In this document: in pieces, positions 1-12,800 of the stretch
How the letters are laid out: each line of letters starts with the position of its first letter
Numbering within the stretch: the stretch's first letter is position 1
Source: Mytilus edulis
Taxonomy: Eukaryota; Mollusca; Bivalvia; Mytilida; Mytilidae
DNA length: 64,000 nucleotides
NCBI RefSeq assembly: GCF_963676685.1
Contig: NC_092355.1
Span: forward strand, 65,603,006-65,667,005
Reading direction: 5' to 3'
Notes under the pieces: generated by a model
What the model saw: only the letters and a program-made list of their open reading frames with translations
What the model was told of the DNA's origin: nothing
Databases searched by the model: none
Program-made: the position numbers and the translations under genes

Positions 1-1739
1 TTGCATCATCCCTTACAATGAATGGTTGACCAAGATGCATATGTATATTTCAATTTGGTGTATGTGCAATGAATTACCAATAATCCGTAAATTATGAAAG
101 AGTGAATCTATTCAATGCACTTTCATGTTTTTATAAATTCATTCTTTCAGGCTCATGTGATAGTATCACATATGATTCACATTAATATGGGGTTTTAATC
201 AGGTGTTGTCTTATTGCATTACTCGTGAAGTCATTGATTTCAACCAGTTAACATTGCAGCTTATACCCCTAAGGTACGACATATCAACTGTGGAATTGTC
301 GGATAATAGGCGGTAACGAAAACAATGGTTGTATTGAGACTAATAAGGATTAAACACATCTTTGACGATGTTATTTAAGAAAACAAATCATGCAATCCAT
401 TTATCTTTTCGAAAGTGTTTGCTTTGAGTTATAGAAAGTAAAATAGAGTATCCACAAACTTGGCATTTCATCTTTGCATGCTTCAGTTGCTTAAAAAAAC
501 TATTTGTCCTATTGGAATCAAAAATTAATCATGAATGATATATATTATTTATCATTTTATAAATGGAACATCTGAATGACTACGGTTTTGCATTACACGA
601 GGAAACAATAACAACATTTGTGAAAAGGGAAAGAAAATTCAAAACAAAATATAGAAAATGTCAATGAGACAAGAAGATGCATTTGCTAGAAATGTTTAAC
701 CGTTTCTTCCATGGGTACGTTCAGATTGGACATTGGAGAAAACATCGTAGACAACTTAAAAAGTTTATGGGCATTTGACAACAATCTAATTCGACGTAAT
801 TTCTTGTTTATTGAAGTGTTCTCCCTTTTTATAGATATGTGTATTAATCGGATGATGCAATACCAAGCGTCACTTCACAATATTGTTAACACCTTTCTCC
901 TCCTTACACAGTATATGTCCTGTTAAGTTTCTTGTGTCTTGGTATGTGGTATGATTTACATTAAGATTATTTCAAAACATATCTCTTCATAATTTGTAAA
1001 AGAAAAAGTAAAATTAAAAATATCAAAAAATCCGAGGAACATTCAAAAAGAATGTCTGTAATCAAATGTTCAAATGGGAAACTCAAAAGCTCAAACACAT
1101 CAAACAAATTGATAACAACTGTCATATTCATAACTTGGTATAGACCTTTTTGTATTCAGAAAATTGCTAGCAAAACCTCGAAAGTGTGTGACAGTCGAAT
1201 AAAAAGTACAGAAACAAAAATACCGAAATGGGAGGAAATTTGTAAACGGAAAGTCCATAATCAAATGGCAATTTAAGAATAAGTTTGTTTTAGTCCTACA
1301 AAATGCATCTCTTTTTTAACTCATAAGGAAGCAATTGACGATGTTATCACTAATGTGACACTAAAAATTGTTTTCGGTGTATAACAGTATTTGCATTTCA
1401 TACGGGATGAACTGACAACAATAACATATGAAGCGTGAGTATTAAATTTCTTTTTATTTTGTTGAAAAGAAATACAATGTTCATGACAGTTCAGTAAACC
1501 AAACTTATTGTGTTTTGATATTCGCACTTTCGTTAGAACAGCTAAAGTACCATGAGGTATGCAGTCATAATTACTAATTAAAACAGTGCGTACATCAAGT
1601 TATCTGATCTATGAATGCGTGTTTAACTTTTTTCTTTTATTGTAAATAAGGAGATATGTTCTAATTACTAGAAACAACTATTTATCAAAGTTTAAATGGA
1701 ATAGAGGAAAGCAATTATAGGCATACATCTTATATTAAT
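1..1739. other. AT-rich intergenic DNA, no gene seen
   Basis: Only short open frames occur here (the longest are about 70 codons). None has recognisable domains, flanking splice sites or a plausible continuation, so I see no gene. Confidence 0.6.
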
Positions 1740-1860
1740 AGTCGGTCTTAAAGGCCCAAACATTAAAACTATGAAACTATTCAATTGAAAAACTAACAGC
1801 CTAATTTATAACAAAAAAAGAAATATGACATATATGAACTACATACGTTGGTCTTTGGGG
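1740..1860 (+). repeat. Fragment of interspersed repeat family A
   Basis: The stretch shares the 'aaaactaac...gcctaattta' core and neighbouring blocks with the longer family A copies elsewhere in the window (for example 2925-3320 and 13290-13600). It is truncated on both sides and has no coding content. Confidence 0.5.
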
Positions 1861-2699
1861 CATGTACGATGTGACTGGGTTAAAGGGAAATCACACTATT
1901 GTTTATACGCATCGCTCTCGGCGCCGCTATAGTGTCGTAACTGTATTATGACGTCGTCGGTTTTGAGTCCGTCGTAAAGGTTGCTAATTTATGAAATAGC
2001 GAACCGCTCGGAGGGACGTTCCACTAAAGCAAGAGAAATGATAATGAATATATCATATTTTTTTACAACTGTTATAATCAAATTAAAAATACGTGTTCAC
2101 AAAAGAGGGTCTGATTGTATTGGGGTTTACGGAATACAGAATAATGGCATAATCAACACTTAGAACGTTGGAAATTTATAGCATATTCAATATAATTTAG
2201 TACCCTCTCGGACAATTTTTTCCGGAAACAAAGTCGGTGACACATACTTTTCTTTGGCAGCGTATCGTCGCGATGCGGTATGTAAGGTTCAGGGTATATT
2301 ATTTTTTTGGGGGAAGGATACTAATAGACCAAGAGTAACAGCATTTTAGTGTACAGATTCCGGAATCTGTAGTTTTCTGTCCAACAGAGGATTGTAATAA
2401 GAACAATGAGTTTCGACTTTCAGTGTTCTAATATCACATGCATGAAACGTCATTCATAAAGTCTTCTTTACTACATGTATAAATAATTCATCAAAATCTC
2501 ATTTCATAAAGTTTGTATTTATCCGACTCAGCCTGTCGGGTTCATACAAAGCAGGGTCAAAATTAATATGTTCTAGTTCTGAATATGCATTAAACTTGCC
2601 ACAGGACGTAAATTATGTGTGAAGTGCTGTTTGAAATCGTTATTTATTTCACATGTGACAACTAAAGTTATCCCAAATGTTCCTTTGACATCTCTCACC

Positions 2700-2730
2700 T
2701 TTTTTTTTTTTGGGGGGGGGGGGGGGGGGG
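2700..2730. repeat. Poly(T)/poly(G) homopolymer junction
   Basis: About 12 T are followed directly by 19 G. Such a tract is prone to length variation and to sequencing error, so its exact length should not be trusted. Confidence 0.9.
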
Positions 2731-2924
2731 ATGGAGGGAGCATGAAAACGAGTTATTCGTAGAGTAATCATATTTATTGAAATATTAAACGTTTATAAAA
2801 TAACGGCAGTTGAAAATCATCCAAAATTTTACTGTCGTTAGCAAAATGTAGGACCAACAAGTTATAAATAAGGCCGCTAGACGTCAAATAATCTGGGAAT
2901 TACAACTATGCCTATATATATAAA

Positions 2925-3320
2925 AGGAAAATGTGGTATGATTGCCAATGTTACAACTCTTCACAAGAAACCAAAATAACTCAGCAATTAACAAATATAG
3001 GTCACCGTACGTCCTTTAACAATGAGCAAAGTCCATACCGCACCTATAAAAGGCTCTGAAATGACAATGTAAAACAATTTAACCGAGAAAACTAACGACC
3101 TAATTTATGCACAAAATTGTAACGAAAAACAAATGTGTTACACATAATCAAACGACAACTGAATACCAGGTTCCTGACTTGGAACAGGCACATGCATACA
3201 GAATGTGGCGGGGTTAAAGATGGTAGCGGGATCCCAACCCTCCCCTAACCTGGGACAGTGGTATAACAGTACAACATAGGAACGAATTAAAATCAGTTGA
3301 AAAAGGCTTAACTCATCAGT
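2925..3320 (+). repeat. Interspersed repeat family A, near full length
   Basis: This is one of the longest copies of the commonest repeat in the window. Ordered landmarks are 'tggtatgattgccaat', 'aggtcaccgta', 'ctataaaagg', 'caatgtaaaacaattt', 'gaaaactaacg', 'ttcctgacttgg' and 'aaaaaggcttaactcatcag'. Other copies in both orientations lie near 9120-9370, 13290, 29940, 32485, 35586, 48240 and 58970. No open frame is shared between copies, so it is probably non-autonomous. I cannot assign a class. Confidence 0.7.
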
Positions 3321-3597
3321 TGGATGATTATTTTGGTACTATTGATGACCAACAACAACAACAAAATGCTTCGCTGAGAGCAGCCTGATACACATGCAGA
3401 GGTTGAACCCTGAACAGTTGGGGCACGTTTGTACACAATATTCAAGCTTGATACTGTCTGAATTTGGATTGTGATCAAATTTTTTACATAATATAGGTTT
3501 CTGACACAAAATACATGTGGTCGAAGCTCTTAAAAAACTATTGTGAAATACTGTGCAATTGGAGATTTCATCTTGATACATTTTGAAAATTTGCAGA

Positions 3598-3665
3598 AAA
3601 AAACGGACGGACGGTCAGACGGATAACGATATACCATAATACGTCCCGTAAACGGGCGTATAAAA
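3598..3665 (+). repeat. Short repeat end with GGACGG motifs and a hairpin
   Basis: The stretch carries repeated 'acggacgg' motifs followed by 'acgtcccgtaaacgggcgt', which can fold on itself. The arrangement resembles the end of the family G element at 35510-35585 (GGACGG motifs, then a hairpin ending in 'ggggcataaa'). Confidence 0.4.
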
Positions 3666-6253
3666 ATTTAACACGTACGATACATTGGGCTTTAAAAGTC
3701 TTCATCAAGAGAAATATTTAACACACACACATGTATCTATGTAGAGTTACATGTCTCACAAAGTACTGCTAAATAGTAACCAACACATCATAGTAATGGT
3801 CCGTCTGTTGAAAGAATATTCCACTCATATAGACAAATGTTTTGTACTGATGTTCATGTAATATTTGCCACTGAACGTTTTGCAAAATTCAAGAAAACAA
3901 TGGAACAAAAAAACCAAAAACTAGTAATAATAGTTCAGATGTAGGTTCGTGTTCAGATCACTCAATGTGATCACTTGCCTGTCGACAGTGATACAGTGAG
4001 ATTTTCGGATTCCGACCATATAAACTGAAAAGGACAACCATTTTTTTAATACAACAGTAGCTGATTAACTCTTGATTCTTTGGTTCTTCGGGAAAAAAGG
4101 CCAATATAGTATAGCAGAGAGTGCTTTAATTGACACACAGGTTCAATCAGTTATTTTTAAATTAACTATTATTAATCAGTATTTGCAAAAAAAAAAAAGG
4201 ACATATACCGTAATGAATGATGAATGTGATAAAATAATATACATTCAAAGAAAAAGAGGTGCACCAACAGAAAATATAAACTGCAATCTTACTTTTAATT
4301 TCATCGGATTTCAAAATTTTAACTCTTAACAGAACTTTTACTCTATCTAACAGTATAACTCGGAAGTTTCTAAGTGTAACTCGAGCTTTAACAAGAACTC
4401 TTACTAGAATAAATATTCGAAATCAAAATAAAACACGAACTTAAACTCAAAATTTTACTGGAACTGGAACTTAATTTGGTTCGACTAAGGAGCTTTGTGT
4501 AATTACGGAATGTTAACTAATTTTAAATTTCTTCTGAAAATGGTGTCATTAGGGGATCTTTTTCAAAGTGCTTTTTAAACACGGCATTTCAGGTTTTATC
4601 TTCCCCGGTGGGAACAAGTTAGTGAATTTATTCTTTTTTTAGTTTAAATGGAACGTGTTACTTTTCAGCCCGGATACCCTCAGTCTTCCGAAGTAAAAGA
4701 TTCTCAATCTGCAAGCCGTAAATTATTTCTTTAATACGGCATGAGGCAGACATTTGTTTTCCCTATACGACAAATGCAATTAAAAATTTAACATGAATTC
4801 AACTTTGACAATTACTTTACTTTAAACTGTTACTGTATGTAATGTTTAACGTTTCGATAGATTGATAAAAATATCAATGAATAATCGAAATAACTTGAAA
4901 AAATGTTATTATATTTTGTAGTGAAAATGTTTAATTCAACCCAATAGTCCCAAGCATTGCAAGACATGCTCCTATGTTAGCAACGTCGTTCTATAACGTT
5001 AGTTATATAGTTCCCGCCAAAAATCGATAATAAGATTATTTCCGTTTTAGCGGATTTAAAACATCGGTGACCCCCCTTTTTTATTTATGCTTTTAAAATC
5101 TCCCCTTTAGTTGCAACTTATGCAGAAGTTTGAAGGGAAAAACATTAGTAGATTTTTTTTATTTCAAGAAAATTCTTTAATAAATAGAAATTAAAAATGG
5201 CGGGAAATGTTCAAAGGCCTTGAAAAATAGGGAAACTGAGAAAAATAAATGTGTATATGGTAAAAGTTACAATTGACTGTTTTAGTTATACCAGTTAAAT
5301 ATCGTTTTTCAATAATTTTGCCTTCATATAGCAACTTAAAGCGCTATTTCTATATTTTGGTATAACGGGATTCTTTACTTTTTGATGACGTCATATCTCA
5401 AAAACAACATCGGTGACCCCAATTTTTTTTCACCTAAAATATTGTAATAAGTATGATTTATCTACATGCAAAATTTCAATGAATTATTATTAGTAGTTTA
5501 AATAGTGTGATTTCCCTTTAAGCAACGCTCTTCACTTTTGTCAGTGATGTAACGACACAATACAAACACTAACTACAAAAGCAATCAACGAATAATAAAT
5601 AAAAGACATAACAATACCCAGTAAAACATGTTTGACATTAGACATGTTAGACATGGCCACATTTTCCCCCTTCATTTCAGATATTTAAATATGAAATATT
5701 TTGAATTGTACAAATATGTTCGTTGTGATAAGATATTTCTTTTGGACAAGTCCATGTTTTTTTAATATCCTATTTAGCATAAAACTATGTGAAAAATTAC
5801 ACTTATATACTAGTTTCTTCTTAATCCATCTAATTATGAGATTTTAATATTGGTAAACTGGTGACCTAATAGCTGAAATTTACATTTAAAAAAGTCCATT
5901 ATTTCTGATTCATTTATCAGCAGTTAAAAGGCACATAATTTCAAGATTTCAAGGATACTAAAGGGTTTTTTGTTAATATATTCTCTTTTAAGATCTCTTT
6001 CGATTTTACGGTCTACAGTTTTATGAAGCCTTCAAGGGATTTGTTATAAATAGGTATATAAGGTGAAGAAATAAAAATGAATAAAATGAGTCACTCTTTT
6101 AATTCCCCTTCTCTCATTGAACTGTAATATCTGCATGGGCGTCTATCAAATTGCAAAACATGACGTTGTCAGATTACTTATACTAGTAAGTGTTTATGTA
6201 TATTTCGTCTCTCCGTGTAAATTGTGTATCTAAAAGATTGCTATATCTTTCAG

Positions 6254-8399
6254 ATTCAGCTCCAGAATGAGACCACAAGGCATTGCTATCTGGTTGTGGT
6301 TTAAATTCTATTTGATACTTGAATACAGGACAGAGACTACATATTGCGCCAATCATTGTCAGTGTTTAAGAAAACCTATCGTTATTTGTTCCGGTCGAGA
6401 TTTAAATTATATTCCCACAATGCCAAGCGGTACGACTGTGGTTGTAATGAACGGGACCAATCTAACTCAAATAGGGGAAAATGGATTGGTAAATCTCACA
6501 GGCCATGTTATAAAAAAATTAGAGTTTGAAGATAATATTATTGCGTATATACATCCTAAGGCATTTGACGGATTGGTGTACCTAAGCAGTTTGTTCATTT
6601 GGTACGAAAGAAGACTGGATGTCAATATTCTTAAAATTGTCATTGACAACATGCCAAAAACACATCTCAAATTTCTTCATTTGCGCTTTAATCAGTGGAC
6701 ATCGCTCCCTCGAGATATGTTCATGAGTTTCACAAATAACTCTCTCCGAACACTGTGGTTGGAAGGAAATAGATTTTATAATATGAACTGCTCAATCTTT
6801 TCTCCTTTGAAAAAACTTTAAAAACTTTACTTACCCGGAAATTCAATATCATACTTTGCTACAACTGGCATACCAAAAACAGTCATGGATTTATATCTAA
6901 ACAATAATTCGCTCCATCTTATTCCCAATTGGTGTAAAGATCGCCACAGAGAAACAAGTTTTCTACCAGATTTACGAAATTTAGAACTCAATTCCAACAA
7001 TATCGGCGATATCGGTAAACATTCACTGTTATGCCTTCCAAGAGTTGAAGTCCTGAACTTAGATGGCATCCATATTGGAAAAATAAGAGACAACATTTTC
7101 GCCTCGATGAAAATGTTGAATACCGTGAAGCTATCTAATATTGGAAATCTAAAAAGAATTGAAAGCTTCGCCTTTAATTCCTCATCTTTAATATCGCTTA
7201 TAATGGAACAAACTTACTTTCATTTCGATAGATCCGGTTTCAACCCACAAACAATATTTGCATCAACGCCAAATCTCGAATTTCTCAGTTTATCTCATAA
7301 TTACTTTCCAAAAGATGAGATGATTGTATACAGCATGTTTTCACCTTTAGTTAGATTAAAGAAATTGATACTGGCATCAACTAGAATTACAATTCTTCCA
7401 AGATATGTATTTTCCAAATTTAAGTCGTTAAGGGTGCTTAGTTTAGATGCAAACAAAATCACAGCCTGGAATAACGGTGCTGACATTTTTCAAAACATGA
7501 CATCCCTTAAAAGACTTATTCTATCAAATAATCAAATTGACACTGTGAATGAATCTTCATTTCCGCCTAATATGTTACGTTCAGTAGATGGCATAGATTT
7601 GAGTAATAATCCGTATACGTGTGATTGTAACCTTTTATGGTTCAGCGATATGTTAAAAAGCACACCATCTAAATTTCTTCAATACCCGTTTGCATATAGA
7701 TGTCACCAACCTTCTAAATTTGTTGGACGGTTTGTAATGCAATTTGTAGAATCAAAGAAGACATGTCCGCCCTGGAATCCCTTATACACCATGGCAATAT
7801 GTATATCTTCCTTTGGGATAATAATGGTGACTTTTATTTTTGTGGGAGTAAAATGTCAAACAAACATTAAAAACTATATCTGTTTATGGCGAGTACAATC
7901 TAGTAGAAAAAAAGGTTACATCCCTTTACCGAAAGCCGACGATTTTGAGCATCACGCATTTGTAGTGTATTGTGAAGCAGATCGTTCTTTGGTTCACGAA
8001 ACTTTTCTTGTAAAAATGGAACGAGAGGAGGGCGTCAAGTTATGCGTCCACCATAGAGATTTTGATGTTGGCGAATCCATTACCGAAAATATTGACAAAT
8101 ATTTAGAAAGATCTTGGAAAGTTGTAATCGTCAAATCGAATGAATTTGCGAAAAGTGAATGGTGTCAATGGGAAGTTGACGTGGTTCAGGAAAGACGTCG
8201 AAGACATGGACGAGATGTTGTCTTGCTTATTACGTTAGAAAGCATTGATTCCAAACATATGACAAGGCGACTACGAACACTTTTAGATAGCGCAAGCCCT
8301 ATCATGTATCAAAGAGGTTTGGGCGAAGTCCTCTTTTGGAAGGCTGTTACTGAATCACTTAGGAAACCATTAGGGAACCCTCCAACGTCACAACTGTAA
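6254..8399 (+). pseudogene. Toll-like receptor (LRR-TM-TIR) interrupted by one in-frame stop
   Basis: The reading frame runs from ATG 6267 to the stop at 8397-8399, 711 codons, and is broken only by TAA at 6819-6821. Part one (184 aa) has a short hydrophobic leader, a cysteine-rich N-terminal cap (CANHCQC) and leucine-rich repeats. Part two continues in the same frame; from its first ATG (6885) it gives 504 aa. In that numbering it has LRRs, one LRRCT cap (CDC near 246-248, closing cysteines to 294), a membrane segment at about 300-323 and a TIR domain at about 353-496. Box 1 reads FVVY, box 2 RDFDVG, and FW stands near 483. The family's BB-loop proline is V here. The stop falls in an LRR where a sense codon is expected. 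A splice acceptor (tatctttcag, AG at 6252-6253) precedes the ATG, so a 5' UTR exon lies upstream. It may be a pseudogene, a null allele, a sequencing error, or give a soluble N-terminal fragment. TLRs sense microbial ligands and signal through the TIR domain. Confidence 0.88.
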
Positions 8400-8724
8400 A
8401 AGTGTTGAAAAACAATCTTTTTTTTACAGATTCTGACAAAACAATGCCATGGTCTAAACTCAATTTACACCAATGGAACCGCGTGAGATACATGTAATGC
8501 AACTGTATAGTTCTTTCTACTCTGTAGTAACTACACATTTACTATAATGAAGAGCTATATGTCTAAGCTTTTTACATGAGTTTGTTTTAAAATATGTTGA
8601 TTTGGGCCTGGGAGTCTAATATTTCAATAATTTATCATGTACCTGTTCACATGTTATGTCTTTAATGGTTAGTTTTCTCATCGATATTCAAACCACATCT
8701 CCTTATTTTCTTATAACTTAGTAC

Positions 8725-8730
8725 AATAAA
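8725..8730 (+). terminator. Candidate polyadenylation signal of the TLR gene
   Basis: AATAAA lies about 325 bases after the TLR stop codon and is the first canonical signal I noticed on this strand. Confidence 0.4.
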
Positions 8731-9054
8731 AGTTAAATTAATCATAATTTGACTTTCTTGTCAGCCAGTATTTTTTGTTTGGAGTTGGAACACTATTGAG
8801 GCATTAATATGAATATCAGTTGATATCAGCATTTGGTTTGGGCATGTCTTGTGTAATGTATTGATACATCATACCTTTTTTTTCTTTTTCCCATTATATA
8901 TGTTTGTCTTCGTTGCTACAAATGTTATTGCATCTGCAGAAATAACCCAGATCTCTCAGACATTAATGCTTAAGGGCCCTTTTCATTTTCATTTTTTTTT
9001 TATTTCAAATTAACAACACATTGTTTAATTACAAGCAAACCCTCACAGAATCTA

Positions 9055-9480
9055 ATAAAAATGAGAATGGAAGCAGGGAGTGTGTCAAAGAGACAAAATT
9101 CAGTGGTTTATATGGTTTGTGGCTGTGTTTTATACATATATTTTTTTTCGTTAATTTTTTGGTACATTAATCTGGCTATTGTCTCATTTGAATTGTTTTA
9201 CATTTGTCATTGTTAGGTCTTTTATAGCTGACTCTACTGCATTGGCTTTGCTTATTGTTGAATGTTGTACGGTGACCTATAGTTGTTAATTTCTGTGTGA
9301 TTTTGGTCTCTTGTGATTCTAAAAAGTAGGCAATCATACAACATAACAAAGAACAAAACACAGCCACAAATGGGTCTTAAAGGCAGGGAGAAAATACTGC
9401 AACTGGAGGAGGGCATCAGTAGCCCTTCTTACAAAAATGTTTACTAGTTCAGCAAGATGGATGTCACATGCATTCCAGGA
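9055..9480. repeat. Family A repeat inserted inside a family B repeat
   Basis: Bases 9055-9112 match the start of family B ('gagaatggaa...gtgtcaaagagacaa', compare 20893). Bases 9120-9370 are a family A copy on the minus strand. Bases 9375-9480 resume family B, with 'actagttcagcaagatg' matching the block near 21045. The order shows that A landed in an existing B copy. Confidence 0.6.
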
Positions 9481-9682
9481 AATCAACCTAAACCATGAAT
9501 AATTACTGTAAAAACTCATAAATCATTGAAATGTTTTTTATAGAAAAAATTGAGATAGAATAAAAGTAACAAAAATGAAAAAAATTGCATTCTTTAAAAA
9601 TATTAAACCCATATTTGTATGCATAATTTCCTCACATTATTATCAATTGGTCAACCATTGCAATAATAAACGCATGCAAAAG

Positions 9683-9688
9683 TTTATT
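9683..9688 (-). terminator. Candidate polyadenylation signal of the epsilon-tubulin gene
   Basis: TTTATT on the plus strand reads AATAAA on the gene strand, about 205 bases past the TUBE1 stop codon. Confidence 0.4.
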
Positions 9689-9892
9689 ATTCCTGTTTCA
9701 ATTAAAATTTTGAAAAATAAAACTGCCACAAAACATTTTCATGTCTGCAGTAATCGATCAATGTCATATTGAAATTAATTCTATTTTGGACTGTGAGAAA
9801 CTCCTATGAAACCTATGTTCAAAGGCCATGCCAACTTTATCTTTAACAATGATTCACCCAACACAATATGAAATTCACAATTTAATTCTCTG

Positions 9893-12800
9893 TCACGTCA
9901 GTATCTGAAGCCTTGGTTCTGGTGGTGGTGGGTTATGCATTTGTTTTTCCAGTGCCTGGTATTCATCTATCAGAGTATTAAGAGATTCATAGCTCTGGTT
10001 AAAGTCTGATACCTCCATTCCTTCTATATGTGTATAATGATGGACATGAGCCTGGAAAAAATAAAATAAAATACATAAAGAAGCTTTATTTATGTATTTA
10101 GTTTTGATGTTATATTTGTTATTCTCATCAGATTTTGTCTAATGCTTAGTTCGTTTCTGTGTCATATGTGTTTTTTTCTATCGATTTATGAGTTTCGAAA
10201 CAGCGGTATATTACTGTTGCCTTTATTTAAGTATATTTTGATAAAAAAAAAAACAACGCTTAAATATCAAATATTATGATGTTATATGCTTGACAATGGC
10301 TCAACTATTCAACAAAGGTCAAATGATGAAAGTTAATATAAGTGACTGTACAGTCTACAGCTATGATCAAAAGCCATACAAAAACCCACTGTGAATCTTA
10401 GAAAAGTAGTTTATAAAAAGTTTATGACAAGAAAATATATTTACCAAAAAGAATACATGGCTATCAGACAATGATATGAACTTCAGCATCAGTTTAATGC
10501 TATTTTTACATATCACAAATAATGCAAACATTGGTATTAACCAATCCTATACAATTATTTTTTACTTTTTTAACAGAATTTTGAAAACTGTGCTTTTAAG
10601 TTGTGCTTACTCTTGTATACATGGGTTGTATTTGGGTTTTTTTGGTTGTTTGTGTATTATTGTAATATAACAGTATTATACATGAATATTAGCAGGCATC
10701 AATAAGAAGTTTAATTGTTATAAATTGAGCCAATAGTTTTTTTTCCCCAATAATAAAAACCTCAAAATAATTTCTAAATTTACGGCATCTAACTTCCACA
10801 CAATACATTAACAACATGCTTACTTTACGTTTATATAATTTAACAAATCGATCCCTGAGGTCAGTAAAGGAATGTTGAATACATGTATTATTAGCTAATG
10901 TCAGTAAAGAATATGATTGACCAACAGGGGGCACTGCACACAGTCCTGTCTTCCAACCTTCTTGGTTCCAGTGGATAAATTTTAAGTTTGGTTTAAGTCT
11001 GAAAATACATAAATTGTGTCAATTAATATTGTTTCAAATATCATATACCTCAAATCTGTGTGACATGTACCTATTTCCTTCTTAGAAATCAAATGTATAA
11101 TGTGCACACTGTTTTAATTTTGTATTGCTACCTTTCATTGTAAATTGTGTTTATATTATAAATAAATGACAATACATCATAAGCCTCTGGCTGGATGGTA
11201 TATACATCTTAAAAATTGTAAAATATTGTATTCTAACCTGACATACTTCAAACGCTTTGAGTACCAGGGGCGTAGCTACCCGGAGGCACGACAGCATGTG
11301 CATCCACGTCGTTTTCACAAAAAAAAAACAGAAGAGGGAGAGGTGAGTTGGTCAATCGGAATTGGACAGAGCGATGCATGAATTATCTAAGACTATTATG
11401 ATTATGATATTTGTATAACGTTCAGAGACTGTCAGTGTCTTTTCCGTCTATCCCGGATATTAGTTTGACAAACTAGTTACAAGTGTTGATGAAGCTGTTC
11501 GAGTCATGCAGAAAAAGATTGTAGCTCCGCAGTTGCGTGCACATTGATTCGGCTTGCAAAAAAAAATGACAAAATAAAAATTTATAAATTGAATGTTAAA
11601 GGAAACACCTATGTTGTCACTTTTTTAATTGATGAAATATCATTAAATAATAAACGATTTGGTTTCAAAATAAAATAAAATTTGGAGATTATGACAAAAT
11701 CGGAAGGGGAAGGTAACTTGTATCTTTTACAAGATTTGAATTTGTAATACTCAGTCTTAAGATATGTAGTTTTGGAGCACATTTTACAATGTACAGTTCA
11801 TCAGTTTGGAATGAGTTGTACCAATGGGCATTAGAATTATCAGATCCCTTCGATATCGTTGAAAATATGCCGCGGCGATGTGGTTAACAGACTACCGGAG
11901 CCAATCACCCTGCAACCACGCCAAAACAGTATTGGAAAGTCTCATTATTTTTTGCGTTCATAGACCATATGATAAAGGAACTGAAGAGTGGAGTCGCGTC
12001 AAGTTATCAGAAAATAGCTTCTTTGCACTGTATCTGCTTCATCGTGTTGTAGGAAATATTACAAACGAACAAATCTCAATATTGTCTGAAACATACGAAA
12101 CTGACCTGGCATGTAATTTTGACGAATTCAATTGGGAGGTCGCTCCATGCCGAACACGTACCCTGGTTTATAACATCTCTCGTGTGCTGCCATGCCATGA
12201 TGGCCCTGAGATCTATCAGTCACGGTACTATGTATGAGGGGGGATATGAGGAGTCCTGATCCCGAAATCTCGGGCTTAAAAACATGAAATCCCGAGATCC
12301 TAGGCTTAAAAACACTAAATCCTGAGGTCCCGAAATTCGAAAAAAAGAATTCCCGGATCCCGAAAAGGGTCAATCCCGAAATCCCAAGCTGAAAACTCCC
12401 GATCCCGGAGTCCCAATAAAGGTCCTATTCCCCCTCACGTATGTAACTGAAAACAAATGTACAATCAACAATGAACAAACAACAGTTACATAACATTACT
12501 GCATATTCATCGGGATATCAGTGTGAATGTTGACAAAGTAAAAGAAGTTTGTTTCTGCCCAGACCCGAAGAGCAGATTTTAGACAATTTTGAGTAAATTC
12601 TGTATCACAAATGTGTTGTTTATGTATTACTATATTCAGAAGATTTATTAATAGTTTTGCATTCATAAATTTTTATCTACATATAGCTCCTCTTTTAAAC
12701 GTCCTATGACCGAAAACCGGAAAAAAACCATTTTTCTGCATAATAGGGTCCCAAAATATTTTTGGGCTGTTCCAATCATACTCCCACATAATATGATTGT

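Larger units (their letters stand above)
1880..5521. mobile_element. Candidate DNA element bounded by a perfect 21-bp inverted repeat
   Basis: The left end (1880-1900, beginning ttaaagggaaatcacac) has its exact reverse complement at 5501-5521. The 3.6 kb between them encodes no recognisable transposase and contains a family A repeat and a homopolymer tract. It could be a non-autonomous transposon enlarged by later insertions, or two separate copies of a smaller element in opposite orientation. The near-duplicate 'catcggtgacccc' blocks at about 5064 and 5408 lie close to the right end. Confidence 0.4.

Noticed and set aside
711-4329. Several open frames of 60-85 codons in the left intergenic region
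   Set aside because: They have no recognisable domain and no splice or codon support, and frames of this length are expected by chance in AT-rich DNA.
6885-8399. Treating the downstream TLR part as a separate gene starting at ATG 6885
   Set aside because: The 20 codons before it are open in the same frame and continue the LRR pattern right up to the single TAA, so the two parts are one gene. Translation from 6885 would lack a signal peptide.
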